Part shown: positions 1-8,740 of the stretch, piece by piece
How positions within the stretch are numbered: position 1 is the stretch's first letter
Layout of the letters: every line of letters begins with the position of its first letter
NCBI GenBank assembly: GCA_025358205.1
Contig: JANYKG010000069.1
Coordinates: 1 to 45,526 of the forward strand
Direction: 5' to 3'
Source: Armatimonadota bacterium
GTDB taxonomy: Bacteria; Armatimonadota; UBA5829; DTJY01
Length of the DNA: 45,526 nt
The notes under the pieces: generated by a model
Told to the model about the DNA's origin: nothing
The model's input: the letters and a program-made list of their open reading frames with translations, nothing else
Databases searched by the model: none
Position numbers and translations under genes: made by a program

Positions 1-1924
1 TCGCCGGGCACTCTGCGTCAAGCATCAGCGGTCCGCCGTGTACCCATCGGACCGCGTCCGTCAGCAGCGACTGGTACTCGCTCATCCTGTACCGCCCGTA
101 GAACTCGCCCGCCAACCCCGCGAAGTACGCCGTCCGCCCACCGTGTTCACACAGCGCCAGTGCGGGGTAGTCCGTCTCGCCCTTCAGCGCCGAGTACAGC
201 CGCCCGATCTGTTCCATGAACACAATCGGCGACTGCGAATCGTCTGCCGGTTTCACGCGAAGAGAGTAGGGGGTACGCGCAAGAAGCTGTCCCTGGCTGA
301 AAGCGCGTGTCGTCTGGTGCGCGGTCTTGACCTTTACGTACTCCTCGCCATGTGATGGCGGCATCGCGCTCTCGATGGACTTCACGCCCAGCACATCGGC
401 CAGAGGGTTGGACGGTCGCTTGCTACCGCGTTCGTCGTACTCACCGGTCTCGAACTCCGCCACCAGTCCGCCGCCGCGCTCCACGAACTCCCGCACCGCC
501 TGTGCCTGCTCGTCGGAGAGGCACGCGGCGTTCGGCATGATGAGCGTATTGTACTTGGTGAGGCCTTCAGTGGTCAGCCCCTTGTCCAGAATCACGTCGA
601 ACGGCACGTGCTCGCGAGTCAGCGCGGTGAACCACCCCAGGTACGAGTTACCGCAAATCTGGTCGGTCATCTGCTTGCGCTTCTTCCAGTCAACTATTTT
701 CTGTCCGGTGCCCATGTCGGCTATCAGGTCGCGTTCCTGCCCGGAACCCCTGTCGCCGAAAATTTCGTCCTGCTCGCTCATCCAGTAGGTTGCGGCCTGC
801 CGGGAGTAGAGCAGCGCAATGTCCGCACATGACCTGGTGTTTGTGTAGTATTCCTCGTTCTTCGCCAGGAAGCCCTGGATGTCACGCACGCCTCCCAGCG
901 CCAGATCGCGGCTGTGGTCGAGCGCGTAGTCGAACACCGCGAACCACGGGTTTGACCCGCACGCGGCGGTCTGCGCGATGGCGAGTTGGCACTCAATCGG
1001 CGGAAGCGGAATGTAGTGCCATGATCCCAGCGCGTGATGGCTGAACACCACGGACGGCTTGCCGCCGCCCGAGAGGTGCTTGGCCGCCGTGGCCCAGAAG
1101 TGGAGGACTTGCTCCCTCGGTCCGGGGTGGAAGAATGCCTCTGCGCCGTTGAAGTCCTCGTAGTCGCCCACCTTCTCGATGTCGCGAGCCACCCTCCACG
1201 CGCCGGCGTGCCAGCTTCCGCCGTTCAGGAAGATCACGCCATCGGGGTCAACGCTCTGCATGGCGGCCCGGCAGTCGCGCAAGAACTCCGCCATGGAATC
1301 CTCGCGGAACTCGATGAAGTTCTTCCAGTTCTCGTCCGACCAGTCCTCGTTTTCGGGGATTTCGGCGTTGTACTGCTGGCGGAACTGCTCGCGGCAGGAT
1401 GCGCAGTAGCACGCGCCGGGGAAGATCACTGGGCCGTCGAGGAAGACTCCGTCGAGGCCGGTCTTCATGATCTCGACGATCATTTCCTGCGCCCAGTCAC
1501 GCCAGCCGGAGTTCACGCACAGGGTAGTGCCGCCGCCGTAAAGCGGGCTTACCCGACCGTATGGCGTGCCGTCCGCCAGAAGCTGCTCCCAGTCGGGGTG
1601 CTGCGCCGCGAAGTCATAGGAGAACCAGTGCATGTTCGTGTAGGCGAGTACCTTGATGCCGTACTTGCGGGCGTGTGGCAGGTACTTGCGGATCAGGTCC
1701 CAGTCGCCCAGATCGGCATATTTCTCGAACTTATCCGTGTTGAAGGTGGTCAGGTAGCCCAGCCCCGGCGCGATGCCCGGTGTGCCGATAACCCACTCGC
1801 AGTTGACGTGCCAGTCCTCGGCTTTCGACCGCGCGAGGGCATCCAGATCGGCGTCCATCATGCGCCCCAGTTGGTCCAGATAATCCAGCCGCATCATCCG
1901 CACCGGCCGTTCATGCCACTTCAT
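1..1924 (-). CDS. GHL6-type glycoside hydrolase with beta-galactosidase trimerisation domain (3' end outside window)
   Basis: An open minus-strand frame runs from ATG at 1924 off the window edge, giving 641 codons without a stop. The start follows AAGGAGA by about six bases. The first ~330 residues look like a TIM-barrel hydrolase of the GHL6/GH42-like kind: conserved stretches include YTNMHWFSYD, a LDGVFLDGP segment and the Cys-rich CYCASCREQF typical of this group. Residues ~370-600 (YNTLIMPNAACLSDEQAQAV, then FVERGGGLVAEFETG) match the flavodoxin-like beta-galactosidase trimerisation domain. No signal peptide is seen, so it is probably cytoplasmic and acts on an oligosaccharide; the substrate cannot be told. 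The C-terminus is missing only because the window ends. A 302-residue plus-strand frame over the same DNA is a shadow. Confidence 0.85.
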   Translation of the reverse strand, partial: MKWHERPVRMMRLDYLDQLGRMMDADLDALARSKAEDWHVNCEWVIGTPGIAPGLGYLTTFNTDKFEKYADLGDWDLIRKYLPHARKYGIKVLAYTNMHWFSYDFAAQHPDWEQLLADGTPYGRVSPLYGGGTTLCVNSGWRDWAQEMIVEIMKTGLDGVFLDGPVIFPGACYCASCREQFRQQYNAEIPENEDWSDENWKNFIEFREDSMAEFLRDCRAAMQSVDPDGVIFLNGGSWHAGAWRVARDIEKVGDYEDFNGAEAFFHPGPREQVLHFWATAAKHLSGGGKPSVVFSHHALGSWHYIPLPPIECQLAIAQTAACGSNPWFAVFDYALDHSRDLALGGVRDIQGFLAKNEEYYTNTRSCADIALLYSRQAATYWMSEQDEIFGDRGSGQERDLIADMGTGQKIVDWKKRKQMTDQICGNSYLGWFTALTREHVPFDVILDKGLTTEGLTKYNTLIMPNAACLSDEQAQAVREFVERGGGLVAEFETGEYDERGSKRPSNPLADVLGVKSIESAMPPSHGEEYVKVKTAHQTTRAFSQGQLLARTPYSLRVKPADDSQSPIVFMEQIGRLYSALKGETDYPALALCEHGGRTAYFAGLAGEFYGRYRMSEYQSLLTDAVRWVHGGPLMLDAECPA

Positions 1925-2012
1925 AGTGTATCTCCTTGGTGACTGACGTTCTCAATTCCCTTTGGCCGAACCCAGGCGCTTTTCCTGCTTGCGTATTGCA
2001 GCCCGAATGGTA

Positions 2013-2120
2013 TCACACGTCTTCCCATCGTCTACGTTCTCGCATCTTGATCATCAATTCGAGATATCCTTCTGCCCAATCTGTGCGAATGTGTTCCCAA
2101 TCGTTTGAGCATCCTTGCAT
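2013..2120 (-). other. Small 35-residue reading frame, possible gene relic
   Basis: A minus-strand ATG frame of 35 codons reads plausibly protein-like, with WEHIRTDWAEGYLELM and then a basic run MRERRRWEDV. It has an in-frame TAG just upstream and no ribosome site. It lies between the GHL6 gene and the UroD promoter, which overlaps its start. It may be the tail of a lost gene, a tiny gene or chance. I do not recognise it. Confidence 0.2.
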
Positions 2121-2133
2121 ATTCTGCTAAAAT
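2105..2133 (+). promoter_or_regulatory. sigma70-type promoter for the UroD-family gene
   Basis: TTGAGC (2105-2110), a 17-base spacer and TAAAAT (2128-2133) preceded by TGC (extended -10). Transcription would begin near 2140, giving a ~33-base leader with GGGAGG before the ATG at 2173. Confidence 0.65.
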
Positions 2134-2172
2134 GAAGGGCAACGAACATTTTGCTATCCGGGGAGGATGTAC

Positions 2173-3105
2173 ATGGCTCAGATGACGAGACGAGAACGGT
2201 GTTTGGCGGCGGTACACAACCAGCCGGTTGACCGGACGCCGGTCGGATTCTGGTACCATTTCAAGCTCGATCACCCGTCCGCCCAGCCGCTGGCTGAGGC
2301 CGAACTGGCCTTCGCGAAGAAGTACGATCCGGATTTCTTGAAGGTTATGCACGACCTGTGGCTTGATCTTCCGGACGGCCTGACGCTCATCGAGGACCCC
2401 GAGGACTGGCGCAGACTGAGGCCGCTGAACCCGCGCGAGGGCAACTTCGCCGAGCAGATCAAGGCGCTCAAGGCCATCAAGCAGGGCCTCGGGAGCGATG
2501 CGCCGGTCATTGACACGATATTCAACCCCTACGCGTCCGCCAACAAGCTGTGCGGCAAGAAGCTCATGGAGCACTTCCGCGCCAACCCCGAGGCAGTGAA
2601 GCAGGGGCTTCGGGCGCTATCCATCTCGCTGGCCGATTATGCGGATGCATGGGCTGCGGAAGGCGGCGACGGAATCTACTACGCGTTGGACGGAGCGCAG
2701 ACCACCACCATGACCGAGGCCGAGTACCGCGAGGTGTTCATGCCGCTGGACAAGATGGTGCTGGACCGAATCATGAGAGCCGGCGAGTTCAACCTGCTGC
2801 ACATCCACGGCGAAAACATCATGTTCGACATGCTTCACGATCTGCCGAGCAGCGTTCTGGTGTGGAGCGACAAGCTGACGCCGCCGAGCCTGCGCGAGGG
2901 CAGGGGAATGCACAAGGGCTGCATCGCCGGCGGGATCAACGAGATGACCTTCCACGAGAAGACGCCTGCGCAGGTGACCGCCGAGGCGCTGGATGCGATC
3001 TCGGAGGCCGGGTCAACCGGGTTCATCCTTACACCTGGATGTGCGATCTCAACCGACAGCCCGGAGGAGAACATCCTCGCGCTGAGGCAGTCCGTCGGTG
3101 CATAG
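2173..3105 (+). CDS. Uroporphyrinogen decarboxylase-family protein (probable corrinoid methyltransferase type)
   Basis: 310 residues. The start ATG 2173 is preferred over ATG 2167 because GGAGG (2162-2166) is then six bases upstream instead of abutting. The N-terminal RRERCLAAVHNQPVDRTPVGFW and the C-terminal LTPGCAISTDSPEENI are typical of the UroD superfamily that includes MtaA/CmuA-like methyltransferases. The heme enzyme hallmark RQAGRY is absent, and no other heme gene is near, so true HemE is unlikely. These proteins are single TIM barrels that move methyl groups between corrinoid and thiol or folate cofactors, often with Zn held by His/Cys. Here HIHGEN and the CAISTD tail could supply ligands (inference). 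The next gene encodes an MTHFR_C protein, consistent with one-carbon metabolism. Confidence 0.85.
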   Translation: MAQMTRRERCLAAVHNQPVDRTPVGFWYHFKLDHPSAQPLAEAELAFAKKYDPDFLKVMHDLWLDLPDGLTLIEDPEDWRRLRPLNPREGNFAEQIKALKAIKQGLGSDAPVIDTIFNPYASANKLCGKKLMEHFRANPEAVKQGLRALSISLADYADAWAAEGGDGIYYALDGAQTTTMTEAEYREVFMPLDKMVLDRIMRAGEFNLLHIHGENIMFDMLHDLPSSVLVWSDKLTPPSLREGRGMHKGCIAGGINEMTFHEKTPAQVTAEALDAISEAGSTGFILTPGCAISTDSPEENILALRQSVGA

Positions 3106-3108
3106 CCG

Positions 3109-3138
3109 TTGACAACATCGTTGCACAAGCACTAGAAT
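3109..3138 (+). promoter_or_regulatory. sigma70-type promoter for the MTHFR_C gene
   Basis: Perfect TTGACA (3109-3114), an 18-base spacer and TAGAAT (3133-3138). It lies directly after the UroD stop codon, so the MTHFR_C gene can be transcribed alone as well as by read-through. Confidence 0.7.
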
Positions 3139-3184
3139 ATGCGTGCGTCCAAGCGTTTTGTACCCGCGAAAGGATTCTAAGAGC

Positions 3185-3556
3185 ATGGCAAGAGAGTGGC
3201 TGAACAATCCGTTAATATACTACCCCATCCTGTGGTCGGAAAAGATATTCAAGAAGCCGGTGTTCGGCTGCCATGAGTGCGGCCAGTGCGTGCTCAGTTA
3301 CACTGCGCTCACTTGTCCCATGAACTGCCCGAAGCAGCTCCGAAACGGCCCCTGCGGCGGCACTCGTCCCGGCGGGAAGTGCGAAGTCCACCCGGAAAAA
3401 GCCTGCGTGTGGAACAAGATCTACAACCGCGCTAAGAAGTCCGGGCGCATGCACCTGATGGAGGAGATTCAGCCGTGCGTGGACTGGACCCTCGAAGGCA
3501 CGTCCGCGTGGGTGAACGTCTTCCAGGGCAAGATCAAGCCGCCTCGGTGGCGATGA
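3185..3556 (+). CDS. Methylenetetrahydrofolate reductase C-terminal domain-containing protein (MetV-like)
   Basis: 123 residues from ATG 3185, with AAAGGA about ten bases upstream. An upstream ATG at 3143 lies at the predicted transcription start and is rejected. Eight cysteines are dense and regularly spaced (C29, C32, C35, C44, C48, C57, C66, C74), including FGCHECGQC and GPCGG, which is the signature of the MTHFR_C family (PF12225). Such proteins (MetV) partner MetF-type reductases in acetogens and carry an Fe-S or metal site. Here it is a stand-alone protein with no MetF gene in the window. Its neighbour is the UroD-type methyltransferase, so a role in methyl transfer or folate one-carbon metabolism is likely but not shown. 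Confidence 0.8.
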   Translation: MAREWLNNPLIYYPILWSEKIFKKPVFGCHECGQCVLSYTALTCPMNCPKQLRNGPCGGTRPGGKCEVHPEKACVWNKIYNRAKKSGRMHLMEEIQPCVDWTLEGTSAWVNVFQGKIKPPRWR

Positions 3557-3560
3557 TTTC

Positions 3561-3690
3561 ATAGGTGTTAGGTGTTTGGTGGTAGGTGGTAGGGCGGGAG
3601 ACGAACATCGAACTCCCAACGCCGAACTTCCAACCTCGAACAAGAGACCGGCAAACCTGATATCGCCTAACACCAATCACCTAACACCTT
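3561..3690. repeat. Composite short-tandem-repeat palindrome
   Basis: This intergenic stretch contains nothing gene-like. AGGTGTTAGGTG (3563-3574) is exactly complementary to CACCTAACACCT (3678-3689). Further GGTGGTAGGTGGTAGG words follow the left arm. The middle holds alternating GAAC and CCAAC words (3613-3640). Similar words recur at 35629-35739 inside a gene. Confidence 0.8.
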
Positions 3691-3744
3691 TCCCTGAATG
3701 TGTCGCCCTCGTCAGCCGATAATGCTGATTGAGGAGAGTGGCAC

Positions 3745-5694
3745 TTGATCCGCATTTCACAGAGCATGCTACACAACACCGAACAGGCGCTGAGCAGAGA
3801 GTGGCTGGTCACCAACGGCACGGGCGGCTATGCGTCGTCCACCATCATCGGCGCCAACACCCGCCGCTACCACGGGTTACTCACTGCCGCTTTTCAACCA
3901 CCGCTCGAACGCCAGGTCGTGCTCTCCAAAGTAGACGAAGAACTGCTTATTGATCGGGGGAGCCATCCGCTCGGCTCAAACGAGTACGTGGGCGGCGTAA
4001 TTCACCCGGACGGATACCATCACCTGCGATCATTCCGCCTCGATCTCGGCATCCCCACATGGAAGTATCAGGTTGGCGACGTGAAGTTGACGAAATGGGT
4101 TTGGATGGAGCGCGGCAAGAACACGGTGTACGTCCTTTATCGGCTGGATTCGTCGCCGGAAGACGTGAAGCTGATGATTCGTCCGTTCTGCGCTTTCCGA
4201 GGCTACCATCACGACGACATCCGGGCCGCGCAGGACGACTTTCTGACCGATCAGCACGGCGCGGATACGATCAACGTAGAGTCGAGCCGGACAGCGTATC
4301 ATCTGAAGATGCACATGCCGTTCGCGTCGTTTCACGCCATGCCGGACTGGTACATGAACTTCTATCACCGCGAGGAGCAGGAGCGCGGGTTTGACTGCAC
4401 GGAGGATTTGTACGCGCCGGGCGTGTTCGTGCTGAGCCTTTCGGTCGGTGAGTCGGCGGTCTTCGTCGCCACCTGTGAGCGCGAGCAGCCGGACGATGAC
4501 TGGGAGTCGGCATGGGTGCGCGAGATGTCACGGCGGAAGGCGCTTGTCTCGGGCGAAACAGATGATCTCCGCAAGGCGCTTCTTCTCTCGGCAGACCAGT
4601 TTGTTGTACGCCAACCATCCGGCGACGCCCACCAGTCGTCCATTCTCGCCGGCTATCACTGGTTCACGGACTGGGGCAGGGATACCATGATCAGCCTGCC
4701 GGGCCTGCTGCTTTCCACCGGGCGGTTTGACGAGGCGAGGGAGATTTTGCTCAGGTACGCCGAGTGCGCGGACGGCGGCATGATCCCCAACAGATTCAAG
4801 GACGACGGCTCCGTGGAGTTCAACACAGCCGATGCCACGCTCTGGTTCTTCCAGGCTCTGCACGCGTACGTGAATGCGAGTGGCGATGATGAGATCATTC
4901 CACAGCTTTTCCCTACGCTGGTCGGGATGATTGATCGGCACATCAGGGGCGTCAGGTACGGCATACACGTGGACCCGGATGACGGTCTGCTGCACGCCGG
5001 ACGCGAGGGTAGCCAGCTCACATGGATGGACGCCTGCGTGAACGGTTGTCCGAGTACGCCGCGCATAGGTAAGCCGGTCGAGATCAACGCGCTGTGGTAC
5101 AACGCGCTCAGTCTCATGGCGGAGTGGGCTGACGCAGTGGGCGTGGACGATCACCTTTTCAAATTTGCCGCCGAACGATGTAAGATCAGTTTCAACCTCA
5201 AGTTCTGGAACGATGCCTCCGACTGCCTGTACGACGTGGTTGACGGCCCCACCGGCAACGATCCGTCTATTCGTCCCAACCAGATCATGGCGCTCTCCCT
5301 GGCTCACACCGTCCTCGATTCCAGCCTGTGGAAGTCCGTGGTGGACGTGGTGGAGCGAGAGCTTCTCACGCCTTACGGTCTGCGCACGCTCTCGCCCGCG
5401 GCCCCGGCCTACGCAGGCGAGTATAGAGGCGGCCCGGCGAAACGCGACACGATCTACCACCAGGGGACGGTCTGGCCGTGGCTGCTGGGGCAGTTTGCCG
5501 ACGCCCACCTCAGGGCTTATGGAGACACGGACCGCATCGCGGAGATGATAGCTCCGTTCCGCGCGCATCTGCTTGAGGCTGGTCTGGGAAATATCAGCGA
5601 AATCCTGGACGGAGACGCCCCTCATCGCCCTGCGGGATGCATAGCGCAGGCGTGGAGTACCGCCGAAATCCTGCGAATCCTGTCGAGCCTCTAG
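3745..5694 (+). CDS. Amylo-alpha-1,6-glucosidase (glycogen debranching enzyme)
   Basis: 649 residues from a TTG start (3745), with GAGGAG eight bases upstream; no ATG in frame precedes it. The N-terminal ~20-225 (EWLVTNGTGGYASST, NTRRYHGLL) is the bacterial/archaeal GDE N-domain. Residues ~270-645 are the (alpha/alpha)6 GDE C-domain, with WFTDWGRDTMISLPGLLL, GMIPNRF, DATLWFFQALH, NALWYNAL and YHQGTVWPWLLG. It would hydrolyse alpha-1,6 branch points in limit dextrins in the cytoplasm, so it belongs to glycogen turnover. Length matches the single-function bacterial type. A weak GATAAT at 3718-3723 could be a -10 box. The preceding repeat block separates it from the MTHFR_C gene. Confidence 0.92.
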   Translation: MIRISQSMLHNTEQALSREWLVTNGTGGYASSTIIGANTRRYHGLLTAAFQPPLERQVVLSKVDEELLIDRGSHPLGSNEYVGGVIHPDGYHHLRSFRLDLGIPTWKYQVGDVKLTKWVWMERGKNTVYVLYRLDSSPEDVKLMIRPFCAFRGYHHDDIRAAQDDFLTDQHGADTINVESSRTAYHLKMHMPFASFHAMPDWYMNFYHREEQERGFDCTEDLYAPGVFVLSLSVGESAVFVATCEREQPDDDWESAWVREMSRRKALVSGETDDLRKALLLSADQFVVRQPSGDAHQSSILAGYHWFTDWGRDTMISLPGLLLSTGRFDEAREILLRYAECADGGMIPNRFKDDGSVEFNTADATLWFFQALHAYVNASGDDEIIPQLFPTLVGMIDRHIRGVRYGIHVDPDDGLLHAGREGSQLTWMDACVNGCPSTPRIGKPVEINALWYNALSLMAEWADAVGVDDHLFKFAAERCKISFNLKFWNDASDCLYDVVDGPTGNDPSIRPNQIMALSLAHTVLDSSLWKSVVDVVERELLTPYGLRTLSPAAPAYAGEYRGGPAKRDTIYHQGTVWPWLLGQFADAHLRAYGDTDRIAEMIAPFRAHLLEAGLGNISEILDGDAPHRPAGCIAQAWSTAEILRILSSL

Positions 5695-5758
5695 CCTCTT
5701 GTTTATCCTGTGTTTGCTTTGGGTATAAGCTCGTCACCGATGCCCATAGGAGGACGAG

Positions 5759-5896
5759 ATGGTGAAACAGAAACGCGCTGGAGTAAGCGGAAAGAAGGGC
5801 GGCTCCATCATCAATGCGGAGCTGAACAGCTCTTCTCCGAGTCCCAAGAAGAAGGCCTCGAGCAAGAAGGGCAAAAAGGCCAGTCGGGGCAAGTGA
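5759..5896 (+). CDS. Small lysine-rich basic protein
   Basis: 45 residues starting MVKQKRAGVSGKKGG and ending in Lys/Ser-rich KKKASSKKGKKASRGK. About 14 lysines and almost no acidic residues make it strongly basic, and it looks disordered. An ideal AGGAGG (5748-5753) lies five bases before ATG, which argues that it is translated. The tail resembles histone H1-like or nucleic-acid-binding tails found in some bacteria, but no family is recognised. It sits 64 bases after the debranching enzyme and before a hairpin with a T-run. Function unknown; DNA, RNA or polyanion binding is an inference from charge only. Confidence 0.7.
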   Translation: MVKQKRAGVSGKKGGSIINAELNSSSPSPKKKASSKKGKKASRGK

Positions 5897-5903
5897 ACTG
5901 ACA

Positions 5904-5960
5904 CAGGGGTCGGGTTTGGGCCTTCTACCCCCTAGCGCCCAGCCGACCCCTGAATTTTTT
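5904..5960 (+). terminator. Possible Rho-independent terminator / palindrome
   Basis: CAGGGGTCGG (5904-5913) pairs with CCGACCCCTG (5943-5952), followed by AATTTTTT. The loop is long (~29 bases) and the right arm overlaps the last codons of the convergent GH123-like gene. It could serve the lysine-rich gene, or be a dispersed palindrome. Confidence 0.5.
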
Positions 5961-8688
5961 CAATTGTTTCGGCCACGTCCTGCCGGTATTTCAGCAGCGC
6001 GTCCGGGTTCTGCGTATACTCGGTGAGTGATTTCACGACCCCGTCGCCCACCGAGAGGAGCTTCTTCGCCTTCGCGAGCAGCGCTTTGTCCGCTTTCGGG
6101 TTGTTCTCCGCCTTCTTCACCACATCGCCGAGCAGGTAGAACATCTCGTAGTCCTCGATGCCGTCGCGGATGCACTCAAACCTGATTGAGCTGAGGAGCC
6201 TGCCGTTCGGGCCGGGGTAGACCAGGTGCCCGTCGCCGTTGAACTGCCCGAATGTCCAGGTGTTCCACGGTACTTCCGGCCAGCGCTTGCCAGCCTTGAT
6301 AGCCGCCACCGCAGCGGGGTCATCGTGCGGCAGCCTGCTCGTCGGCAGGTTCTCCACCAGGCGGTTGCTGCTCCAGTTTGTGATCTGATAGTAGAGCATT
6401 CCCGGCACGTGGTATTTCCAGTTCATCCACGAGAGAATTCGCGGGTCAATCGCCGGGTAGTCAATGAAGTAGTTCGCATAGGGATGCAGCGGCGTGCAGC
6501 AGACGTACCACCACACCTCGTCGCCGCGTTTGGTGAACTTCTCGGCAACGTCTGCGCGCCAGCCTTTGGTCAGCGGAACCCAGATGTCCACATACTTGTC
6601 CAGCGTGTCGTTCGGCACGACCGTACACATGGTGGGCAGATCGGGGAACTGCTGCTTCACGAAGCCGAACATGTCTATCAAGTCAGCGTAGTTGGGCTGC
6701 TTGATCTCATCGAAGCCGTAGACATACGCCAGGTTCCAGAGACCCTTCGGCTTCAGGAATGCGCGGTATTCGTTGATGAGATCGGTCAGCTTGGTCTTGT
6801 CGGTCTCCTTGCGGATGTAGGAGAGGTTGAAGCCGGTCAGCCCGCGATCAACGCAGAACTGCAGGTTTTCCTTCGTCGGCACCGGCACATTGGAGTACAG
6901 ACTCATCGGGCTGATGCGGTGGTCGAGCAGGAACTGATAGGCGTTCAGGCGCATTTCCTGGGTCAGTTCGCCGTACCAGTTGCGCATATCTGCCTCGCTG
7001 AAGGTGAAGGCGGTCTTGAGGTGATTCTCCTTCGACAGCGCGAAGTTCCACACCCTGACCTCGATTGGCATCGTGGTCTTCGGCGCGTTTGCAGGAGTGA
7101 TGGTTACCGTTCCCTTGTACAGCCCCGCCGGTGTCTGCTCGGTGGGATGAACCGTGATCCAGACCGGCTGGATGCCGCCCTTCACGAGATCGAACGGACG
7201 GATATCCATGAGCGGGTCCGGCCACCAGCCAACGTAGTCCACCGGGTAGACAGGCTTGCGGGTCTTCACGTAGTCCACGAGATTCAAGGTCAGACTGCCT
7301 GAGGGAATGATGCCGTTTGCGCTTTTCAGGTCCGATACACTGACGGAGACGCCGGTGAGATCTCGGTCGTACGCCATCACAGCAACCTGTGCGGCCTCGT
7401 AGTCGTTCTTCGCGGCGCTTATCCTGGCCTGTCCGCCGAGCGTTCCTTCGAAGAACCTGTCACGCATTATCTTTCTAAGCGGGGTCTCGAAGCCGACCGC
7501 GTACCCGCACCCGGTTGTATCGGAGCACGCGTACTGCGCGTGGTTCAGCACGGGTTCGAGCGTGGCCAGCCTGACTCCGAGTTGCGCCCATGCCTCGTTA
7601 CTGCCGGTTGCCCTGCCGGCGAACGCTTCCGCCTCCGTCAGCGACTTCAGCAGCGATGAGCGTTCACCGGCAGCCGACGGGGTCTTCGGGGCAAGCGCAG
7701 TCAGCGCCCTGCGGTATCTCATCAGCGTGGCCTTGTGCTCGGGGATGTTGGCGAGTGCGTATGACCGGAGAATGGGCTTGCCGGTCTTCTCATCCTTCAC
7801 CGTCACAGTGACCATGTGCCTGCCCTCGTCCCGCAAGTCCACATGGAACTCCTGGCGCATCTCCTCCTCGGCCCCCGCGTTCGACCGGAACTGCGACACT
7901 GGTTTGCCGTCAAGCTGGACGCTGGTCTGGGTGTTTACTTCCGCTGTGCCGGTGACCATCTGCAGTGTGAACGTGTGCTTGCCCGGCGACGCAATAGGCG
8001 TCCGCTCCACCGCCGCCACCGCAGACTTCCTTCCGCCGAAAACGATCTCGCCGAACCGCTCGGGCGAGTGGAAACCGGGGCCGATTTCCGTCCAACTACT
8101 TGTCTCCACAAGCCGCGTCTCATGCCTCGCGAAGTTCATGCCCCAGACCGTGCCGTCCGTCGGCTTGGTTATCCCGAGGCTCTTGAATGGAATGGTGACA
8201 GTGGCGCTCCATCCGTCGTCCGCCTCATCGGTTTGGACCGACCAATCGCCGTCCCAGGATTTCGGGGTATTGACCTTGTTCATCTCGTCATACATGGCCC
8301 CCGCGGCGTTCACGACGATGTGGTAGTAGGTCTTGCGATCGTGCTTCGTGTCCAGGAAGATCTCGACCGAATCGTCGGTGTAGATGCGCGAATCCCGTTC
8401 CGCCGGGGTTGCCCGAAGTTTGGACATGTCGGCTTCCCAGCATTTGAAGTAGAGGTAGAGGTTCGTGTTATCGTAAGCCATCCAGACGTTCGTCGGCTGA
8501 GTAGGAACCCTGTCACCCTCGGGGGTCGTGTCCAGGAGGATAGGCGTGAGGCCATACGGTATGGATTCCACGGACAGATTAGGCATCAACTCACTGACGG
8601 CGAACACCGGCGGAACGAAGGGCCCCGCAAACGCGGGGAAGGCGAGCGCCAGTGTAGCGATGAACGTGCGGATTGCTTTACCCAACAT
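5932..8688 (-). CDS. Secreted CBM9-like / DUF4091 (GH123-like) glycoside hydrolase
   Basis: 918 residues from ATG 8688, preceded by GAGGAGGA; a longer frame to 8769 begins upstream of the promoter and is rejected. MLGKAIRTFIATLALAFPAFA is a Sec signal peptide. Residues ~40-220 (VWMAYDNTNLYLYFKCWE, DDSVEIFLD, WSATVTIPFKSLG) form a CBM9-like domain. A middle beta-rich part follows, then residues ~500-890 match DUF4091/GH123, with YVYGFDEI (the DE pair is the expected catalytic site), MLYYQITNWSSN and RFECIRDGIEDYEMFYLL. Known GH123 enzymes are beta-N-acetylgalactosaminidases, but DUF4091 proteins are broad and the substrate is open. It is exported or periplasmic, has its own promoter and lies after the oxidoreductase operon. 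Confidence 0.85.
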   Translation of the reverse strand: MLGKAIRTFIATLALAFPAFAGPFVPPVFAVSELMPNLSVESIPYGLTPILLDTTPEGDRVPTQPTNVWMAYDNTNLYLYFKCWEADMSKLRATPAERDSRIYTDDSVEIFLDTKHDRKTYYHIVVNAAGAMYDEMNKVNTPKSWDGDWSVQTDEADDGWSATVTIPFKSLGITKPTDGTVWGMNFARHETRLVETSSWTEIGPGFHSPERFGEIVFGGRKSAVAAVERTPIASPGKHTFTLQMVTGTAEVNTQTSVQLDGKPVSQFRSNAGAEEEMRQEFHVDLRDEGRHMVTVTVKDEKTGKPILRSYALANIPEHKATLMRYRRALTALAPKTPSAAGERSSLLKSLTEAEAFAGRATGSNEAWAQLGVRLATLEPVLNHAQYACSDTTGCGYAVGFETPLRKIMRDRFFEGTLGGQARISAAKNDYEAAQVAVMAYDRDLTGVSVSVSDLKSANGIIPSGSLTLNLVDYVKTRKPVYPVDYVGWWPDPLMDIRPFDLVKGGIQPVWITVHPTEQTPAGLYKGTVTITPANAPKTTMPIEVRVWNFALSKENHLKTAFTFSEADMRNWYGELTQEMRLNAYQFLLDHRISPMSLYSNVPVPTKENLQFCVDRGLTGFNLSYIRKETDKTKLTDLINEYRAFLKPKGLWNLAYVYGFDEIKQPNYADLIDMFGFVKQQFPDLPTMCTVVPNDTLDKYVDIWVPLTKGWRADVAEKFTKRGDEVWWYVCCTPLHPYANYFIDYPAIDPRILSWMNWKYHVPGMLYYQITNWSSNRLVENLPTSRLPHDDPAAVAAIKAGKRWPEVPWNTWTFGQFNGDGHLVYPGPNGRLLSSIRFECIRDGIEDYEMFYLLGDVVKKAENNPKADKALLAKAKKLLSVGDGVVKSLTEYTQNPDALLKYRQDVAETIEKIQGSAGR

Positions 8689-8740
8689 GCCGGTATCCTC
8701 CTCGACAGATGCATCCTCATGGACTGCTGAAGCCGTGATG

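Noticed and set aside
1034-1942. 302-residue plus-strand frame
   Set aside because: It lies antisense to the well-supported GHL6 gene, has no family-like motifs and no ribosome site; it is a shadow of GC-rich codons.
2173-3105. Uroporphyrinogen decarboxylase HemE
   Set aside because: The RQAGRY heme-enzyme motif is missing and there are no other heme genes; a methyltransferase-type member is more likely.
4528-5625. 365-residue minus-strand frame
   Set aside because: Antisense to the glycogen debranching gene, which has strong family motifs.
6226-7302. 358-residue plus-strand frame
   Set aside because: Antisense to the GH123-like gene, without plausible motifs.
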